Assembly: GCA_011620345.1 (NCBI GenBank)
Contig: WOZJ01000018.1
Span: 1-32,523, forward strand
Direction of reading: 5' to 3'
Source: Nitrospirota bacterium
GTDB taxonomy: Bacteria > UBA2233
DNA length: 32,523 nucleotides
Shown: piece after piece, positions 1 through 8,578 of the stretch
Numbering within the stretch: the first letter of the stretch is position 1
Layout of the letters: each line of letters begins with the position of its first letter
Translations under genes and position numbers: made by a program
Notes under the pieces: generated by a model
What the model saw: the letters and a program-made list of their open reading frames with translations, nothing else
Told to the model about the DNA's origin: nothing
Database searches by the model: none

Positions 1-384
1 GAGCAAAGCAACCCTAGGCCTTCCTTGTGGCTTCGAATTCCTGTAGTCTTTCAGCTTGGACAAGCACTATCCGTACTCAAAAAGCTGGGATACCGTCTAA
101 GCGTGATAAACGGGGTTTTTCCTAACATACCTCTTGAACAGCTCAAACAAGGCCCCTTTTTCTGTGCACGATGCAACCAAGAAGGCTTAGGTGTAGGCGT
201 TTTGCTCGTGGATAAAGCTGGAGTCGTTTCTATGCCTAAGGGCTTCCCCCTTCAAAGCTACGAGCCTCCAAGCCAGGACGAATCGATGAACATCTTAAAG
301 GACATCCTCGAAGCCCACGGGTTCATCATGCCGAACCCAAACCAGGCGTGGCACTTTGAGCTCCCCAACATGGATCAGCTCTAA
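1..384 (+). CDS. VanX-like D-Ala-D-Ala dipeptidase homologue (M15D), partial, degenerate
   Basis: The frame is open to the left edge, so the N-terminus lies outside the window and the TTG at 25 is probably internal. What is seen fits the C-terminal part of VanX-type zinc dipeptidases: an ALxxLKKLGYRL helix-strand, a 'GVGVLLVDKAG' strand matching the family's GxAxDLTLxDxxG, and a terminal 'AWHFELP' matching EWWHF. In family members the zinc ligands are His (three before the conserved Gly), Asp and the last His, with a catalytic Glu. Here the first His position is Asn, the Asp is Gly and the Glu is Gln; only the terminal His remains. The YRP arginine motif is also lost. I infer a non-catalytic relative. 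The stop codon TAA shares one base with the ATG of alanine racemase, so the two are probably translated together, and both concern D-alanine. The family call is moderate; inactivity follows only if it is right. Confidence 0.5.
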   Translation, partial: EQSNPRPSLWLRIPVVFQLGQALSVLKKLGYRLSVINGVFPNIPLEQLKQGPFFCARCNQEGLGVGVLLVDKAGVVSMPKGFPLQSYEPPSQDESMNILKDILEAHGFIMPNPNQAWHFELPNMDQL

Positions 385-1406
385 TGGCACGGCTTGTTCT
401 CACCGTCAACCTTTGTACCGTAGCGGAAAATATAAGGCAGATCGCTCGCGCCACAGAGCGCCAAGTGATCGCCGTACTGAAGGCCGACGCCTACGGCATG
501 GGTGCAGCAAGTCTGGCCCGCTCCCTCGAAACAATGACGGAAGTGTTCGGTTTTGCTGTTTCGTGTCCACTTGAAGGGGTCGTATTGCGGAAGGCTAAGA
601 TTCTCAAGCCCATCCTAGTGCTTACTGGAGTCTTGCCTGGCGAGCTAAACTTGATCGAACGTTGGCGTCTTACCCCGGTTGTTTCGGACCCGGCGCACCT
701 CCTCGCACTCAAAAACAGCCCCCTTCCCTACCACGTCAAGTACGATACGGGAATGGGCAGGCTTGGGTTCTTGGCCCCCCAAAACCACGACCCTAGAATC
801 CTCGGGGTCATGTCGCACCTTTCCTCGGCCGGCACGGATCCGGCCTATACGAAAGAACAAATTGAGCGATTCGGGGGCTTTTTAGGAACACACGGTCCTC
901 TCCCCTTCGTCCACCTGCAAAACTCCGCGGGTATCGCCTTCAAGGTGCCTTGGGCAAACCTTGTACGCGTAGGGCTTGCGATGTTTGGCGAACACCCGGC
1001 CGAGCCGTTCCCGGTGCAGCTCTCTTACGCCTTAGAACTCAAGGCCAGGGTCGTTTCGGTAAAGACGCTCGCCAAAGGCTCGAGCGTTTCCTACAACCGC
1101 TCGTGCGTCCTTTCAGAAGACGCCCAGATTGCCGTGGTGAACATCGGGTATGCCGACGGGCTTACGAGGGCCCTGTCGAACAAGGGATCCTTGCTTGTGC
1201 ATGGCAAGCCGGCCCGGGTCCTGGGGGACATTACGATGGACATGACGCTTATCGATACGACTGGAATGGATGTGCGCGTGGGAGATTGGGTTGTCGTAGT
1301 CAACGCATTCCAAACCTTCGGAGCCCTGGCAAGGCTTGCAGGGACAATACCGTATGAACTAATGTGCAACCTGTCTTCAAGGGCAAGGCGTGTCTACAGG
1401 CGCTGA
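384..1406 (+). CDS. alr: Alanine racemase
   Basis: PLP-dependent cytoplasmic enzyme interconverting L- and D-alanine, which supplies D-Ala for peptidoglycan. At 340 residues it is slightly shorter than the usual 360 or so. The PLP lysine is K33 in 'VLKADAYGMG'. The phosphate-binding and substrate motifs are present: 'HLQNSAG', 'VRVGLAMFG' and 'GYADGLTR'. The catalytic tyrosine is Y237 in 'VSYNRS' (family usually VSYGRT). The barrel domain covers about 1-215 and the C-terminal beta domain the rest. The ATG overlaps the upstream TAA in a TAATG junction, so this start is well supported. The 3' end runs 30 bases into the convergent nusB gene, leaving no room for a separate terminator. Confidence 0.95.
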   Translation: MARLVLTVNLCTVAENIRQIARATERQVIAVLKADAYGMGAASLARSLETMTEVFGFAVSCPLEGVVLRKAKILKPILVLTGVLPGELNLIERWRLTPVVSDPAHLLALKNSPLPYHVKYDTGMGRLGFLAPQNHDPRILGVMSHLSSAGTDPAYTKEQIERFGGFLGTHGPLPFVHLQNSAGIAFKVPWANLVRVGLAMFGEHPAEPFPVQLSYALELKARVVSVKTLAKGSSVSYNRSCVLSEDAQIAVVNIGYADGLTRALSNKGSLLVHGKPARVLGDITMDMTLIDTTGMDVRVGDWVVVVNAFQTFGALARLAGTIPYELMCNLSSRARRVYRR

Positions 1407-1832
1407 AACAGCCTCTCCGTTCCCGCATATCACCCTGTACGCCGCATCCAACAGCCCGTTCACGAACGCGGCAGATTGCTCAGAACCAAACACCTTAGCA
1501 AGCTCTATCGCCTCATCAATCGCCACCTTGGGAGGCGTTTTGGTGCGCTCCGGATAGGTCAGCTCGAACAGGGCCAGCCTGAGAATGCACAGATCGACCA
1601 GACCGATCCGGTGTAGCGGCCAGTTGCGGGAAATACCCTCGATCGTACAGTCTAAGGCCTGCTTGTTGTCGATTGCACCATGGACCAAAAGCTCAAAAAA
1701 CGGGTCTTCGTCTTCCTTTGGAAAGAAGGCCTTCAAGGTGCGCTCAACGAACCCCCCCAAGTCGGCCTCCTTCGTAGCCGTCAGCCCGTAAAGCAGCTGG
1801 AAGGCCTGAATGCGGGCCTTGTGCCTTGTCAC
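1377..1832 (-). CDS. nusB: Transcription antitermination factor NusB
   Basis: Small all-helical RNA-binding protein that joins NusE/S10 on boxA RNA to prevent early termination of rRNA transcripts. The N-terminal 'RHKARIQAFQLLYGL' and the C-terminal 'VAIDEAIELAKVFGSEQSAAFVNGLLD' are diagnostic. The start is GTG at 1832, directly after the ribH stop TAG, so the two are probably translationally coupled. NusB normally ends shortly after FVNGLLD; here about 20 further residues rich in Pro, Cys and Ala follow, and this tail is the part that overlaps alr on the other strand. Last gene of the yceD-to-nusB operon; nusB at the end of a riboflavin operon is common. Confidence 0.95.
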   Translation of the reverse strand: MTRHKARIQAFQLLYGLTATKEADLGGFVERTLKAFFPKEDEDPFFELLVHGAIDNKQALDCTIEGISRNWPLHRIGLVDLCILRLALFELTYPERTKTPPKVAIDEAIELAKVFGSEQSAAFVNGLLDAAYRVICGNGEAVSAPVDTPCP

Positions 1833-2318
1833 CTAAGCCAAACCATCCTCGAGGTGTTTTTTAAGCGTTGCCATTTCTACGGCGGCAAGCGCCGATTGGT
1901 ACCCCTTGTTCCCTTGCTTAGAGCCGGAGCGCTCGATGGCCTGTTCGAGCGAGTCTGCCGTAACGATACCGAACGCTACGGGAAGCCGAAATTCGCGCAT
2001 CACCTGGCCGATGCCCCTGGTCACCTCGGCGCTGATATACTCAAAATGTGGCGTTGCACCGCGAATAAGCACTCCAAGCGCGATAAGGGCATCGAACCTG
2101 CCGGTCTGGGCAAGCTCTCGAACATAAAGCGGGACTTCATAACTGCCAGGCACCTTCACCACAACAATGTCTTCCGTGCTGACCCGGCACTGCCTTAAGG
2201 CCTCTAGGGCGCCTTCGAGCAGGCGAAGCGAGAACATCTCGTTGAACCTGGAGGCCACGAGCCCAAATTTCAGGCCTTCCCCGCTGAGATGGCCTTCAAA
2301 CGTCTTTACCGTCTCCAT
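1833..2318 (-). CDS. ribH: 6,7-dimethyl-8-ribityllumazine synthase
   Basis: Condenses 5-amino-6-ribitylaminouracil with 3,4-dihydroxy-2-butanone 4-phosphate to give lumazine, the penultimate riboflavin step. At 161 residues it has normal length for the icosahedral or pentameric enzyme. Motifs seen: 'SRFNE' near residue 23, 'PGSYEVP' near 57, '[13 protein letters not shown]' with the catalytic histidine H91, and '[21 protein letters not shown]' near the C-terminus. The ATG at 2318 is preceded by TAGGAGA and lies 23 bases inside the end of ribBA, indicating coupling. Both substrates come from enzymes encoded immediately upstream. Confidence 0.97.
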   Translation of the reverse strand: METVKTFEGHLSGEGLKFGLVASRFNEMFSLRLLEGALEALRQCRVSTEDIVVVKVPGSYEVPLYVRELAQTGRFDALIALGVLIRGATPHFEYISAEVTRGIGQVMREFRLPVAFGIVTADSLEQAIERSGSKQGNKGYQSALAAVEMATLKKHLEDGLA

Positions 2319-3546
2319 TGACTTCTCCTACGACGCATTGCTGAAAATGAGAAAGGAGGTGGCCTAACTTCTCGGACTTTGTCTTGAGGTAAAAATAATT
2401 CTTCTCGTTGGGGGGGATTTCGATAGGCACGCGCTCGACAATATCAATCCCATAGCCCTTTAAGCTGACCACTTTTTTGGGGTTGTTCGTAAGGAGCCGA
2501 ATGTTGCGTACCCCCAACTCCACCAGAATCTGGGCGCCGATCCCGTAATCTCTCAGATCCGGCTTAAACCCAAGCCTTGCGTTCGCCTCGACCGTATCCA
2601 GCCCCTCATCCTGGAGGGCATAGGCATGAATTTTATTTTTGAGCCCGATCCCCCTGCCCTCCTGGCGCATGTACACAAGAATGCCCTTGCCTTCCTTGCC
2701 GATCAAGTAAAGCGAAACGGCAAGCTGCTCCCCGCAGTCGCACCGAAGCGACCCGAACACGTCACCAGTCAAACACTCGGAGTGCATCCGTACAAGGACG
2801 GCGTCATCCGGACTGAAGTCTCCTTTGACCAACGCCACGTGCTGCTTTTGATCGATCTCGCTCTCGAACAAAAGAATTGAGCACTCTCCCGCTAGCCTTA
2901 CCGGAAGCGTCGCCCTGGCGATCTCCTTTACAAGTCGCTCTCTTCTGATCCTGTAGGCGATCAAATCGGCGACCGTCACGATCTTCAACCCATGAGTCTT
3001 TGCAAATTGCATCAGCTGAGGCATACGAGCCATCGTACCGTCCTCGTTCATGATCTCGCAGATCACGCCGTAAGGCTTAAGACCTGCAAGCCTGGCCAAA
3101 TCGACCGACCCCTCCGTTTGCCCGGCCCGTATAAGGACGCCCCCATTCCGCGCCCGCAAAGGGAAAATATGGCCCGGCACGGTGAAATCCGAAAGCGTCG
3201 CATCGTCTTGGGTTGCCTTCAGGATGGTTATAGCCCTGTCAAAAGCGGATATCCCTGTCGTTACGTCTTTTTTGGCATCGATCGAAACCGTGAAAGCCGT
3301 CTGGTGGGGGGAGGTGTTTTCGGGGACCATCATAGTAAGGCCAAGCGAAGCAACTTTTTCTTCCGTGAGCGTTAAACAGATCAACCCTTTGCCATGCGTG
3401 GCCATAAAGTTGACGGCGTCGGGGGTAACCATTTGGGCTGCCATAAACAAATCACCCTCGTTCTCCCTATCTTCATCGTCCACCAGGATCACCATCCTGC
3501 CGGCCTTGATCTCTTCCAAGGCCTCTTCAACGGTCGCAAACGACAT
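2296..3546 (-). CDS. ribBA: Bifunctional DHBP synthase / GTP cyclohydrolase II
   Basis: The two entry enzymes of riboflavin synthesis fused in one 416-residue protein. Residues 1-200 are 3,4-dihydroxy-2-butanone-4-phosphate synthase, with the acidic metal motif '[10 protein letters not shown]' at 23-32 and 'GHIFPL' near 125. Residues 205-400 are GTP cyclohydrolase II, with zinc cysteines C258, C269 and C271 in '[17 protein letters not shown]', the 'RQEGRGIGL' motif and 'TNNPKK'. All key residues are present, so both halves should be active. A strong AAGGAGG lies 7 bases upstream of the ATG, the best ribosome site in the rib cluster. It starts 10 bases after ribE and overlaps ribH by 23 bases. 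Confidence 0.97.
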   Translation of the reverse strand: MSFATVEEALEEIKAGRMVILVDDEDRENEGDLFMAAQMVTPDAVNFMATHGKGLICLTLTEEKVASLGLTMMVPENTSPHQTAFTVSIDAKKDVTTGISAFDRAITILKATQDDATLSDFTVPGHIFPLRARNGGVLIRAGQTEGSVDLARLAGLKPYGVICEIMNEDGTMARMPQLMQFAKTHGLKIVTVADLIAYRIRRERLVKEIARATLPVRLAGECSILLFESEIDQKQHVALVKGDFSPDDAVLVRMHSECLTGDVFGSLRCDCGEQLAVSLYLIGKEGKGILVYMRQEGRGIGLKNKIHAYALQDEGLDTVEANARLGFKPDLRDYGIGAQILVELGVRNIRLLTNNPKKVVSLKGYGIDIVERVPIEIPPNEKNYFYLKTKSEKLGHLLSHFQQCVVGEVNGDGKDV

Positions 3547-3556
3547 ACATGCCTCC

Positions 3557-4204
3557 TTAAAAAAAACCGTGCTCTTGGAGCAGATCCAAGCTGATCCTTT
3601 CTTTTACGGCCGCTGCCTCCCGCTTGGCGTCCAAGAGCCTTTCTACGTACTTGGCCAAAACATCTACCTCAAGGTTGACCGACTCTCCAACCTTGACCGA
3701 TTGAAGCGTCGTGTGCTCACGCGTCAAGGGGAGGACGACAACGGAGAAACATCCTTCGTTCGTATCGAGCCCGGCTACCGTAAGCGAAACGCCATCGACG
3801 GCGATGGAACCTTTCTCGGCAATGTAGGCCATGAGCCGCTTGGGCGGCTCTACCCACACGAGCATCTGGTTGAGTCCTGCCGCCAGGTTCGTCACTCTTC
3901 CCGCGCCGTCGACATGCCCCTGGACGATGTGTCCACCGAGCCTCCCGCCTAGCCGAAGCGCTCTTTCTAAGTTAACCAACGCCCCTGGCCGCTTTCTTTG
4001 GAGCGTCGAACGCACGAGCGTTTCCCTTGAAACTTCGGCCCGAAACCATTCCTTGCTCCGTGCGGTTATGCTCAAACAGACGCCGTCCACGCTGATGCTC
4101 TCGCCGATGTCGAGCTCTAGGGACTTCACGGTAAACCCGATTTCGAGAAACCCAGTCCCCGCGGCCCTTACGACACCCAGAGTTTCGATCAGTCCTGTGA
4201 ACAT
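3557..4204 (-). CDS. ribE: Riboflavin synthase, alpha chain
   Basis: Catalyses dismutation of two lumazine molecules to riboflavin plus the pyrimidine that RibH reuses. The 215-residue protein begins with the hallmark 'MFTGLIE' and has two internally repeated lumazine-binding domains, about 1-97 and 98-200. The first carries '[11 protein letters not shown]' and 'SRETL', the second '[12 protein letters not shown]' and 'LTREHTTL'; '[10 protein letters not shown]' sits at the junction. The ATG lies 16 bases inside the end of ribD. This gene is named ribC in E. coli nomenclature. No FMN riboswitch is visible upstream, as expected for an internal operon gene. Confidence 0.96.
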   Translation of the reverse strand: MFTGLIETLGVVRAAGTGFLEIGFTVKSLELDIGESISVDGVCLSITARSKEWFRAEVSRETLVRSTLQRKRPGALVNLERALRLGGRLGGHIVQGHVDGAGRVTNLAAGLNQMLVWVEPPKRLMAYIAEKGSIAVDGVSLTVAGLDTNEGCFSVVVLPLTREHTTLQSVKVGESVNLEVDVLAKYVERLLDAKREAAAVKERISLDLLQEHGFF

Positions 4205-5358
4205 GGAGGGTTTGCCTTTTTGAGGACGATGAGGATATCCGGCCCGTTGCGCCGGACACCGGCGAACTCCAAGGACAACGCGTCTTCGATGGAGCGAACT
4301 CCGGTTTCTTGAATAAGCGGCACGCCGTGCATTCCAATAAGTTTGGGTGCCATGTTTAGGTATAGCGTATCATAGCGCCCTGAAAGGACGAAGGATGTTA
4401 ACACTCGAGACCCCCCCTCAACCAGTATGTTCACAACCTCCTTCGACCCAAGAACCCTAAGGACATCCCCTAAGTCAACGCCACCCACGGCGGAATTTCC
4501 AGCGGCGACAAATACACTCACCCCCCTGGCAAGAAGCGCTTCTTTGCGGGCGGAATCATGCTCGGAAGAGCAGAAGACCCACGTCTTGGAAACGTCCTCA
4601 TCCGCCACAAGGAAAGCATCCAAGGGCACCCGGAGGTGCGAATCCAGGAGGACGCGGATAGGCTTTTTTCTAACTCTGCCTAGGGCATCCCGGGCTGTAA
4701 GCCTTGGGTTGTCGGCAAGGACCGTTTCCACGCCGACTAAGATCGCATCCGCTCGAAGGCGGAGTTCGTGGGCGAAAGAAAGCCCCTGCTTCGAGCTTAT
4801 CCATTTGGAGCTCCCGTCCGGAGCGGCAATTTTACCGTCCAACGAAACGGCCGCCTTGAGCACAACGTGGGGCAACCGTGTGCGGACCCACTGAAAATAG
4901 TCTTCGTTGAGCTGAAAACAGGAGCGGCTGAGCACGCCGAGCGAAACATCGAGGCCTGCCCGGCTCAAACGCTCCACGCCCTTGCCGGATACGAGCGGGT
5001 TTGGGTCTAGCGTCCCGACGACAACCCTACGAATTGGAGGAGAGTGTTTTAGGATGATTTCCGTACAGGGGGCCGTCTTCCCGAAATGGTTGCAGGGTTC
5101 GAGCGTACTGTAAAGCGTAAGGGGTTGGCATCTGCCAAAAGAAGTTCCCAAGCGCCTTTTAGAATCCTCGATCGCCTCAACCTCGGCGTGGGCTTCGCCA
5201 AAGGCCTTGTGGTAGCCCTGGCCAACAAGGTCCTCTCGATAGACAAGCACGCACCCAACATAAGGGTTGGGGTGAGTTTTGCCAAGGCCCCTCGTCGCAA
5301 GCCGAAGGGCCTTGCGCATCCAAAAGACATCTTTGTCTGGATCCGAAACAGGGCTCAT
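4189..5358 (-). CDS. ribD: Bifunctional riboflavin deaminase/reductase RibD
   Basis: Performs deamination of the pyrimidine ring, then reduction of the ribosyl side chain with NADPH. The N-terminal zinc deaminase domain carries 'HAEVEAI' (His ligand, proton-shuttle Glu) and 'LEPCNHFGKTAPC' with two zinc cysteines. The reductase domain begins near residue 145 with 'VVLKAAVSLDGKIA' and includes 'LRADAILVGVETVLADNPRLTAR' and 'ILVEGGSRVLTSF'. I prefer the ATG at 5358 (389 residues, starting MSPVSD). An in-frame TTG at 5373, just after the glyA stop, would add five residues, and neither site has a strong ribosome sequence. It overlaps ribE by 16 bases. Confidence 0.95.
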   Translation of the reverse strand: MSPVSDPDKDVFWMRKALRLATRGLGKTHPNPYVGCVLVYREDLVGQGYHKAFGEAHAEVEAIEDSKRRLGTSFGRCQPLTLYSTLEPCNHFGKTAPCTEIILKHSPPIRRVVVGTLDPNPLVSGKGVERLSRAGLDVSLGVLSRSCFQLNEDYFQWVRTRLPHVVLKAAVSLDGKIAAPDGSSKWISSKQGLSFAHELRLRADAILVGVETVLADNPRLTARDALGRVRKKPIRVLLDSHLRVPLDAFLVADEDVSKTWVFCSSEHDSARKEALLARGVSVFVAAGNSAVGGVDLGDVLRVLGSKEVVNILVEGGSRVLTSFVLSGRYDTLYLNMAPKLIGMHGVPLIQETGVRSIEDALSLEFAGVRRNGPDILIVLKKANPPCSQD

Positions 5359-5376
5359 AAGCTGCCCGCACAATGG

Positions 5377-6606
5377 CTAGGCGTAGAGAGGAAACGCCTC
5401 ACAGAGCTCGAGAACACGGTGCTGCACACGCAATTTTACGCTTTCGTCGTCCCTTTGCTTGAAGACATCGGCGATCAGACGGGCGACTTCTTCAGACTCC
5501 TGCTCGGTAAACCCGCGGGTTGTGATCGCAGGGGTTCCTATCCGGATACCGCTCGTCACTCCGGGAGGTAAAGGATCAAACGGGATAACATTCTTGTTCG
5601 TCGTAATCCCCACCTGCTCCAGCAAACTCTCGGCCTGCTTGCCCGTAAGGCCAACGGAGCGGACGTCCAAAAGGAGCATATGCGTGTCCGTTCCGCCACT
5701 CACGAGCCGAATTCCAGCTACTTCGAAAGCCCTGCTCATCGCACGGGCGTTCTCAACCACCCGTCGCTGGTAGGCTCGAAATTCCTCCGTGGAAGCCTCT
5801 TGAAACGCAACGGCCTTTGCCGCGACGACGTTCATCAGCGGGCCGCCCTGTATCCCTGGAAACACGGCTTTGTCGATGCTTTGGGCATACGGCCGTCTGG
5901 TGAGGACAACTCCGCCCCTCGGGCCCCTTAACGTTTTATGGGTGGTAAAGGTCACATACTCACAGAATGGAACTGGGTTCGGAAACAGCCCGGCCACGAT
6001 AAGCCCGGCATAATGGGCCACGTCCGCCATGAGTTTGGCCCCGACCTCGTCCGCAATCTCACGAAAGGGCTCAAAAGGGATCATTCTTGGATAGCTCGAC
6101 GCTCCGACAACGATAAGCTTCGGGCGGACCTTCATGGCCTGAAGACGTACTTGGTCAAAGTCGATCCGCTCGGTTTTTTCATCCACCCCGTAGGAATGGA
6201 CATCGTAAAGGATACCGGAAAAATTTACAGGGCTTCCGTGACTTAAATGCCCGCCATGCTTTAAATCCATGGCCAAGAGTGCATCGCCCGGCTTGAGGCA
6301 GGAGAACAAAACGGCCATGTTCGCCTGCGTTCCTGAATGGGGCTGAACGTTGGCATGTTCCGCTCCAAAAAGCCCCTTAACCCTGTCGATCGCCAAGGTT
6401 TCCGCCTGGTCCATGTACAGGCAGCCGCCGTAGTAGCGCTTGCCTGGGTACCCTTCGGCATACTTGTTCGTCATCACGCTGCCAAGCGCCTCGAGGACTG
6501 CCCTTGAGGTAAAATTCTCCGAAGCGATAAGCTCCAGCCCCTCTCTTTGGCGTTCCATCTCATGTTGAATAACAGCGGCAATTTCAGGGTCAACTTCTCT
6601 TAACAT
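5377..6606 (-). CDS. glyA: Serine hydroxymethyltransferase
   Basis: PLP enzyme converting serine and tetrahydrofolate to glycine and 5,10-methylene-tetrahydrofolate, the main one-carbon source. At 409 residues it is of usual length. Diagnostic motifs are 'ELIASENF', '[15 protein letters not shown]', 'HSGTQAN' and '[12 protein letters not shown]', with the Schiff-base lysine at K224. The ATG overlaps the end of rpiB by 7 bases, and the stop TAG lies just before ribD. Its position between rpiB and ribD matches an arrangement frequent in Desulfovibrio-like genomes. Confidence 0.97.
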   Translation of the reverse strand: MLREVDPEIAAVIQHEMERQREGLELIASENFTSRAVLEALGSVMTNKYAEGYPGKRYYGGCLYMDQAETLAIDRVKGLFGAEHANVQPHSGTQANMAVLFSCLKPGDALLAMDLKHGGHLSHGSPVNFSGILYDVHSYGVDEKTERIDFDQVRLQAMKVRPKLIVVGASSYPRMIPFEPFREIADEVGAKLMADVAHYAGLIVAGLFPNPVPFCEYVTFTTHKTLRGPRGGVVLTRRPYAQSIDKAVFPGIQGGPLMNVVAAKAVAFQEASTEEFRAYQRRVVENARAMSRAFEVAGIRLVSGGTDTHMLLLDVRSVGLTGKQAESLLEQVGITTNKNVIPFDPLPPGVTSGIRIGTPAITTRGFTEQESEEVARLIADVFKQRDDESVKLRVQHRVLELCEAFPLYA

Positions 6607-7070
6607 AACTCTTGGCCTATCTCATCCATCATGCGAACGCGCCTCAAGTGTCTTCCCCCATCAAACGGCGTAACCATCCAAACCTTCACTACTTCCAACG
6701 TCGTCTTTGTATCGAGGAACGCGGCGGGAAGGACGAGTACGTTGGCATCGTTGTGAGCCCTGGATAACTTGGCAACCTCCTCGCTCCAGGCAAGCGCCGC
6801 CCGGACCCCCCGCAAACGATTGGCCATAATGCTCATCCCCACGCCCGACCCACACAAGAGCACACCACGAAAATGGGGCGAGGCGGCCACCTTACGGGCC
6901 AAACGCAGGGCAATCAGCGGATAATCCACGCTTTCTGCATCAAAGCTCCCAACATCCTCAACCTCGAGGCCATTCTCTGCAAGGTACCCTACAATGACTC
7001 GCTTCAGAGAAAACCCTCGGTGGTCCGAACCCACGAACCAGCGGGAAACCTCTGGATGCCCTTGGTTCAT
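6600..7070 (-). CDS. rpiB: Ribose-5-phosphate isomerase B (RpiB/LacAB family)
   Basis: Interconverts ribose-5-phosphate and ribulose-5-phosphate, and so supplies the RibBA substrate made later in the operon. The protein has 156 residues. Motifs seen: '[10 protein letters not shown]' near residue 14, 'VDYP', '[17 protein letters not shown]' with the catalytic cysteine C73, '[15 protein letters not shown]', and '[13 protein letters not shown]'. The ATG overlaps the acpP stop in an ATGA junction. The family also contains sugar-phosphate isomerases with other substrates, so strict substrate choice is inferred. Confidence 0.92.
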   Translation of the reverse strand: MNQGHPEVSRWFVGSDHRGFSLKRVIVGYLAENGLEVEDVGSFDAESVDYPLIALRLARKVAASPHFRGVLLCGSGVGMSIMANRLRGVRAALAWSEEVAKLSRAHNDANVLVLPAAFLDTKTTLEVVKVWMVTPFDGGRHLRRVRMMDEIGQELC

Positions 7071-7303
7071 GCCTTGACGCGCTGCTTGATGTAGTCGATC
7101 GTGTCTTGAACGGTACGGATTTTCTCGAGCTCATCGTCCGAAATCTCGATATCAAACTCTTCTTCCAGCGCCATGACGAGCTCCACGACATCGAGTGAGT
7201 CGGCCCCTAGGTCGTCCACGTAGGAGGACTCGTTGGCTACCTCTTCTACGCTCAGGCCTAGCTGCTCGGCAATGATCTCTTTGACCCTCTTTTCGATGTC
7301 CAT
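7067..7303 (-). CDS. acpP: Acyl carrier protein
   Basis: Small acidic carrier that holds growing acyl chains on 4'-phosphopantetheine. It has 78 residues, the standard length. The phosphopantetheine serine is S36 in '[10 protein letters not shown]', and a four-helix acidic pattern continues through '[19 protein letters not shown]'. A clear AAAGGAG lies upstream of the ATG. It sits 26 bases downstream of plsX, which consumes acyl-ACP. The fabH, fabG and fabF genes that often lie between plsX and acpP or just after acpP are absent here; rpiB follows directly. Confidence 0.97.
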   Translation of the reverse strand: MDIEKRVKEIIAEQLGLSVEEVANESSYVDDLGADSLDVVELVMALEEEFDIEISDDELEKIRTVQDTIDYIKQRVKA

Positions 7304-7329
7304 TCATGTTCTCCTTTTGAGTGGTTCAC

Positions 7330-8355
7330 TTAATTCCCGTCGTAAAGGGTAGAGAGTTTTTGCAAGAGCTCTTTGGTTTCCATGCCTTCGGTGATTTGCT
7401 TTCCGATCTCTTTTTCGCTGCAATCTTTTGCCCCTCGAAGCGCATTCAGGATTGCCCTTGCCGAGGAACGTCCGTGTGCAACCAGGACAACCTTCTCAAT
7501 CCCCAAGAGTGGGGCTCCCCCGTAAGCTTCGTAATCGTATGTCTTCAGGAAGGACGAGAGGGGACGCTTAATCAATGCGCCTCCCAAGCGCGAAAGAACA
7601 CTCTTCTCAACCACCGAGCGAAGGCCGCTCGAGAGGACTTCGTACACGCCCTCCATACTCTTAAGGGCGATATTCCCGTAAAACCCGTCGGCAACCACAA
7701 CGTTCGCAACGCCCTTGAGAAGATCCTTCCCCTCCACGTTCCCGATGAAGTTAAGCCCGGATATCCTAAGAAGCTTGTTCGCCCGTTTGGTCAACTCGTT
7801 TCCCTTGTCATGCTCCTCCCCGCAGGAGAGCACGGCTACAGAAGGCTTTTCTATCCCCTGGATCGTTTTTGCGTACACCTCCCCCATGAACGCAAACTGC
7901 ACGAGATGGTAGGGCTTGCAATCTACGTTCGCCCCGGCATCGATCAAGAGAGCGGGCTGACCTCCGGACGGAAGCGGGACGGCGATGGCTGGCCGATCGA
8001 CCGTCTTGAGGCGGCCGAGCGTAAAAAACGCGCTGGCCATAACGGCCCCGGAATTCCCCGCGCTGACGAAGGCGCCTATTTTTCCGTCCCGAAGGAGCTC
8101 CATGCCGACAGCAATCGTGGAAGATCGCTTCTTTCGAAGGGCATGCGATGGGGATTCATCCATTCTAACAACTTCGGTAGCGTGGACAATCTCAATTTCC
8201 CGCGCGGTTGGGCTATGCTTCCGGAGTTCATCCCGCAAAACCTCTTTAGGGCCGACCAGAACCACCTCGAGCCCTTCTTGGAGCGCGGCGAGCGCGGCGC
8301 CGATGCATACACCGGGAGAGTGATCCCCTCCCATCGCATCGAGGCCGATCTTCAC
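7330..8355 (-). CDS. plsX: Phosphate acyltransferase PlsX
   Basis: Converts acyl-ACP and phosphate to acyl-phosphate for PlsY, the first step of phospholipid synthesis in most bacteria. The 341-residue length is typical. Family motifs: N-terminal 'IGLDAMGGDHSP', 'FVSAGNSGAVMA' near 95, and 'NFIGNVEGKDLL...VVVADGFYGNIALKSMEG' near 210-240. The start is GTG at 8355 with AAGGGG upstream; it begins 16 bases after the rpmF stop. yceD-rpmF-plsX is one of the most conserved bacterial gene clusters. Confidence 0.96.
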   Translation of the reverse strand: MKIGLDAMGGDHSPGVCIGAALAALQEGLEVVLVGPKEVLRDELRKHSPTAREIEIVHATEVVRMDESPSHALRKKRSSTIAVGMELLRDGKIGAFVSAGNSGAVMASAFFTLGRLKTVDRPAIAVPLPSGGQPALLIDAGANVDCKPYHLVQFAFMGEVYAKTIQGIEKPSVAVLSCGEEHDKGNELTKRANKLLRISGLNFIGNVEGKDLLKGVANVVVADGFYGNIALKSMEGVYEVLSSGLRSVVEKSVLSRLGGALIKRPLSSFLKTYDYEAYGGAPLLGIEKVVLVAHGRSSARAILNALRGAKDCSEKEIGKQITEGMETKELLQKLSTLYDGN

Positions 8356-8371
8356 ACAATCCCCTTCATGA

Positions 8372-8563
8372 CTAAGAGGCCGCCTCCGCCTTCTTCTTCA
8401 AAACTACGCGCCCCTTGTAGGTTCCGCACGAAGGACATACGCAGTGAGACTGCTTCGGCTCACGGCATTTGGGGCAGCGCGAGAGCGTCGGAGGAACCAC
8501 TCGGAAATGCGAACGGCTTTTGTCTCTTCTTGCGCGGGAGTGTCTGTACTTTGGTTGTGCCAT
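8372..8563 (-). CDS. rpmF: 50S ribosomal protein L32
   Basis: Component of the large ribosomal subunit near the peptidyl-transferase region. It has 63 residues with the basic N-terminus 'MAQPKYRHSRARRDKSR'. A zinc-binding cysteine set is visible: C30 and C33 in 'CPKC', then C43 and C46 in 'CPSC'. This is therefore the zinc-containing paralogue type. AAGAAGG precedes the ATG. It lies 15 bases after yceD. Confidence 0.95.
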   Translation of the reverse strand: MAQPKYRHSRARRDKSRSHFRVVPPTLSRCPKCREPKQSHCVCPSCGTYKGRVVLKKKAEAAS

Positions 8564-8578
8564 AAATAACCTTCTTTG

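Noticed and set aside
5359-5450. Possible FMN riboswitch ahead of ribD
   Set aside because: ribD starts within a few bases of the glyA stop, leaving no leader for the conserved RFN element, and none is seen upstream of yceD either.
7321-8565. A 414-codon plus-strand open frame opposite plsX and rpmF
   Set aside because: It is fully antisense to two well-conserved genes, shows no family pattern and has no ribosome site; it mirrors their codon structure.
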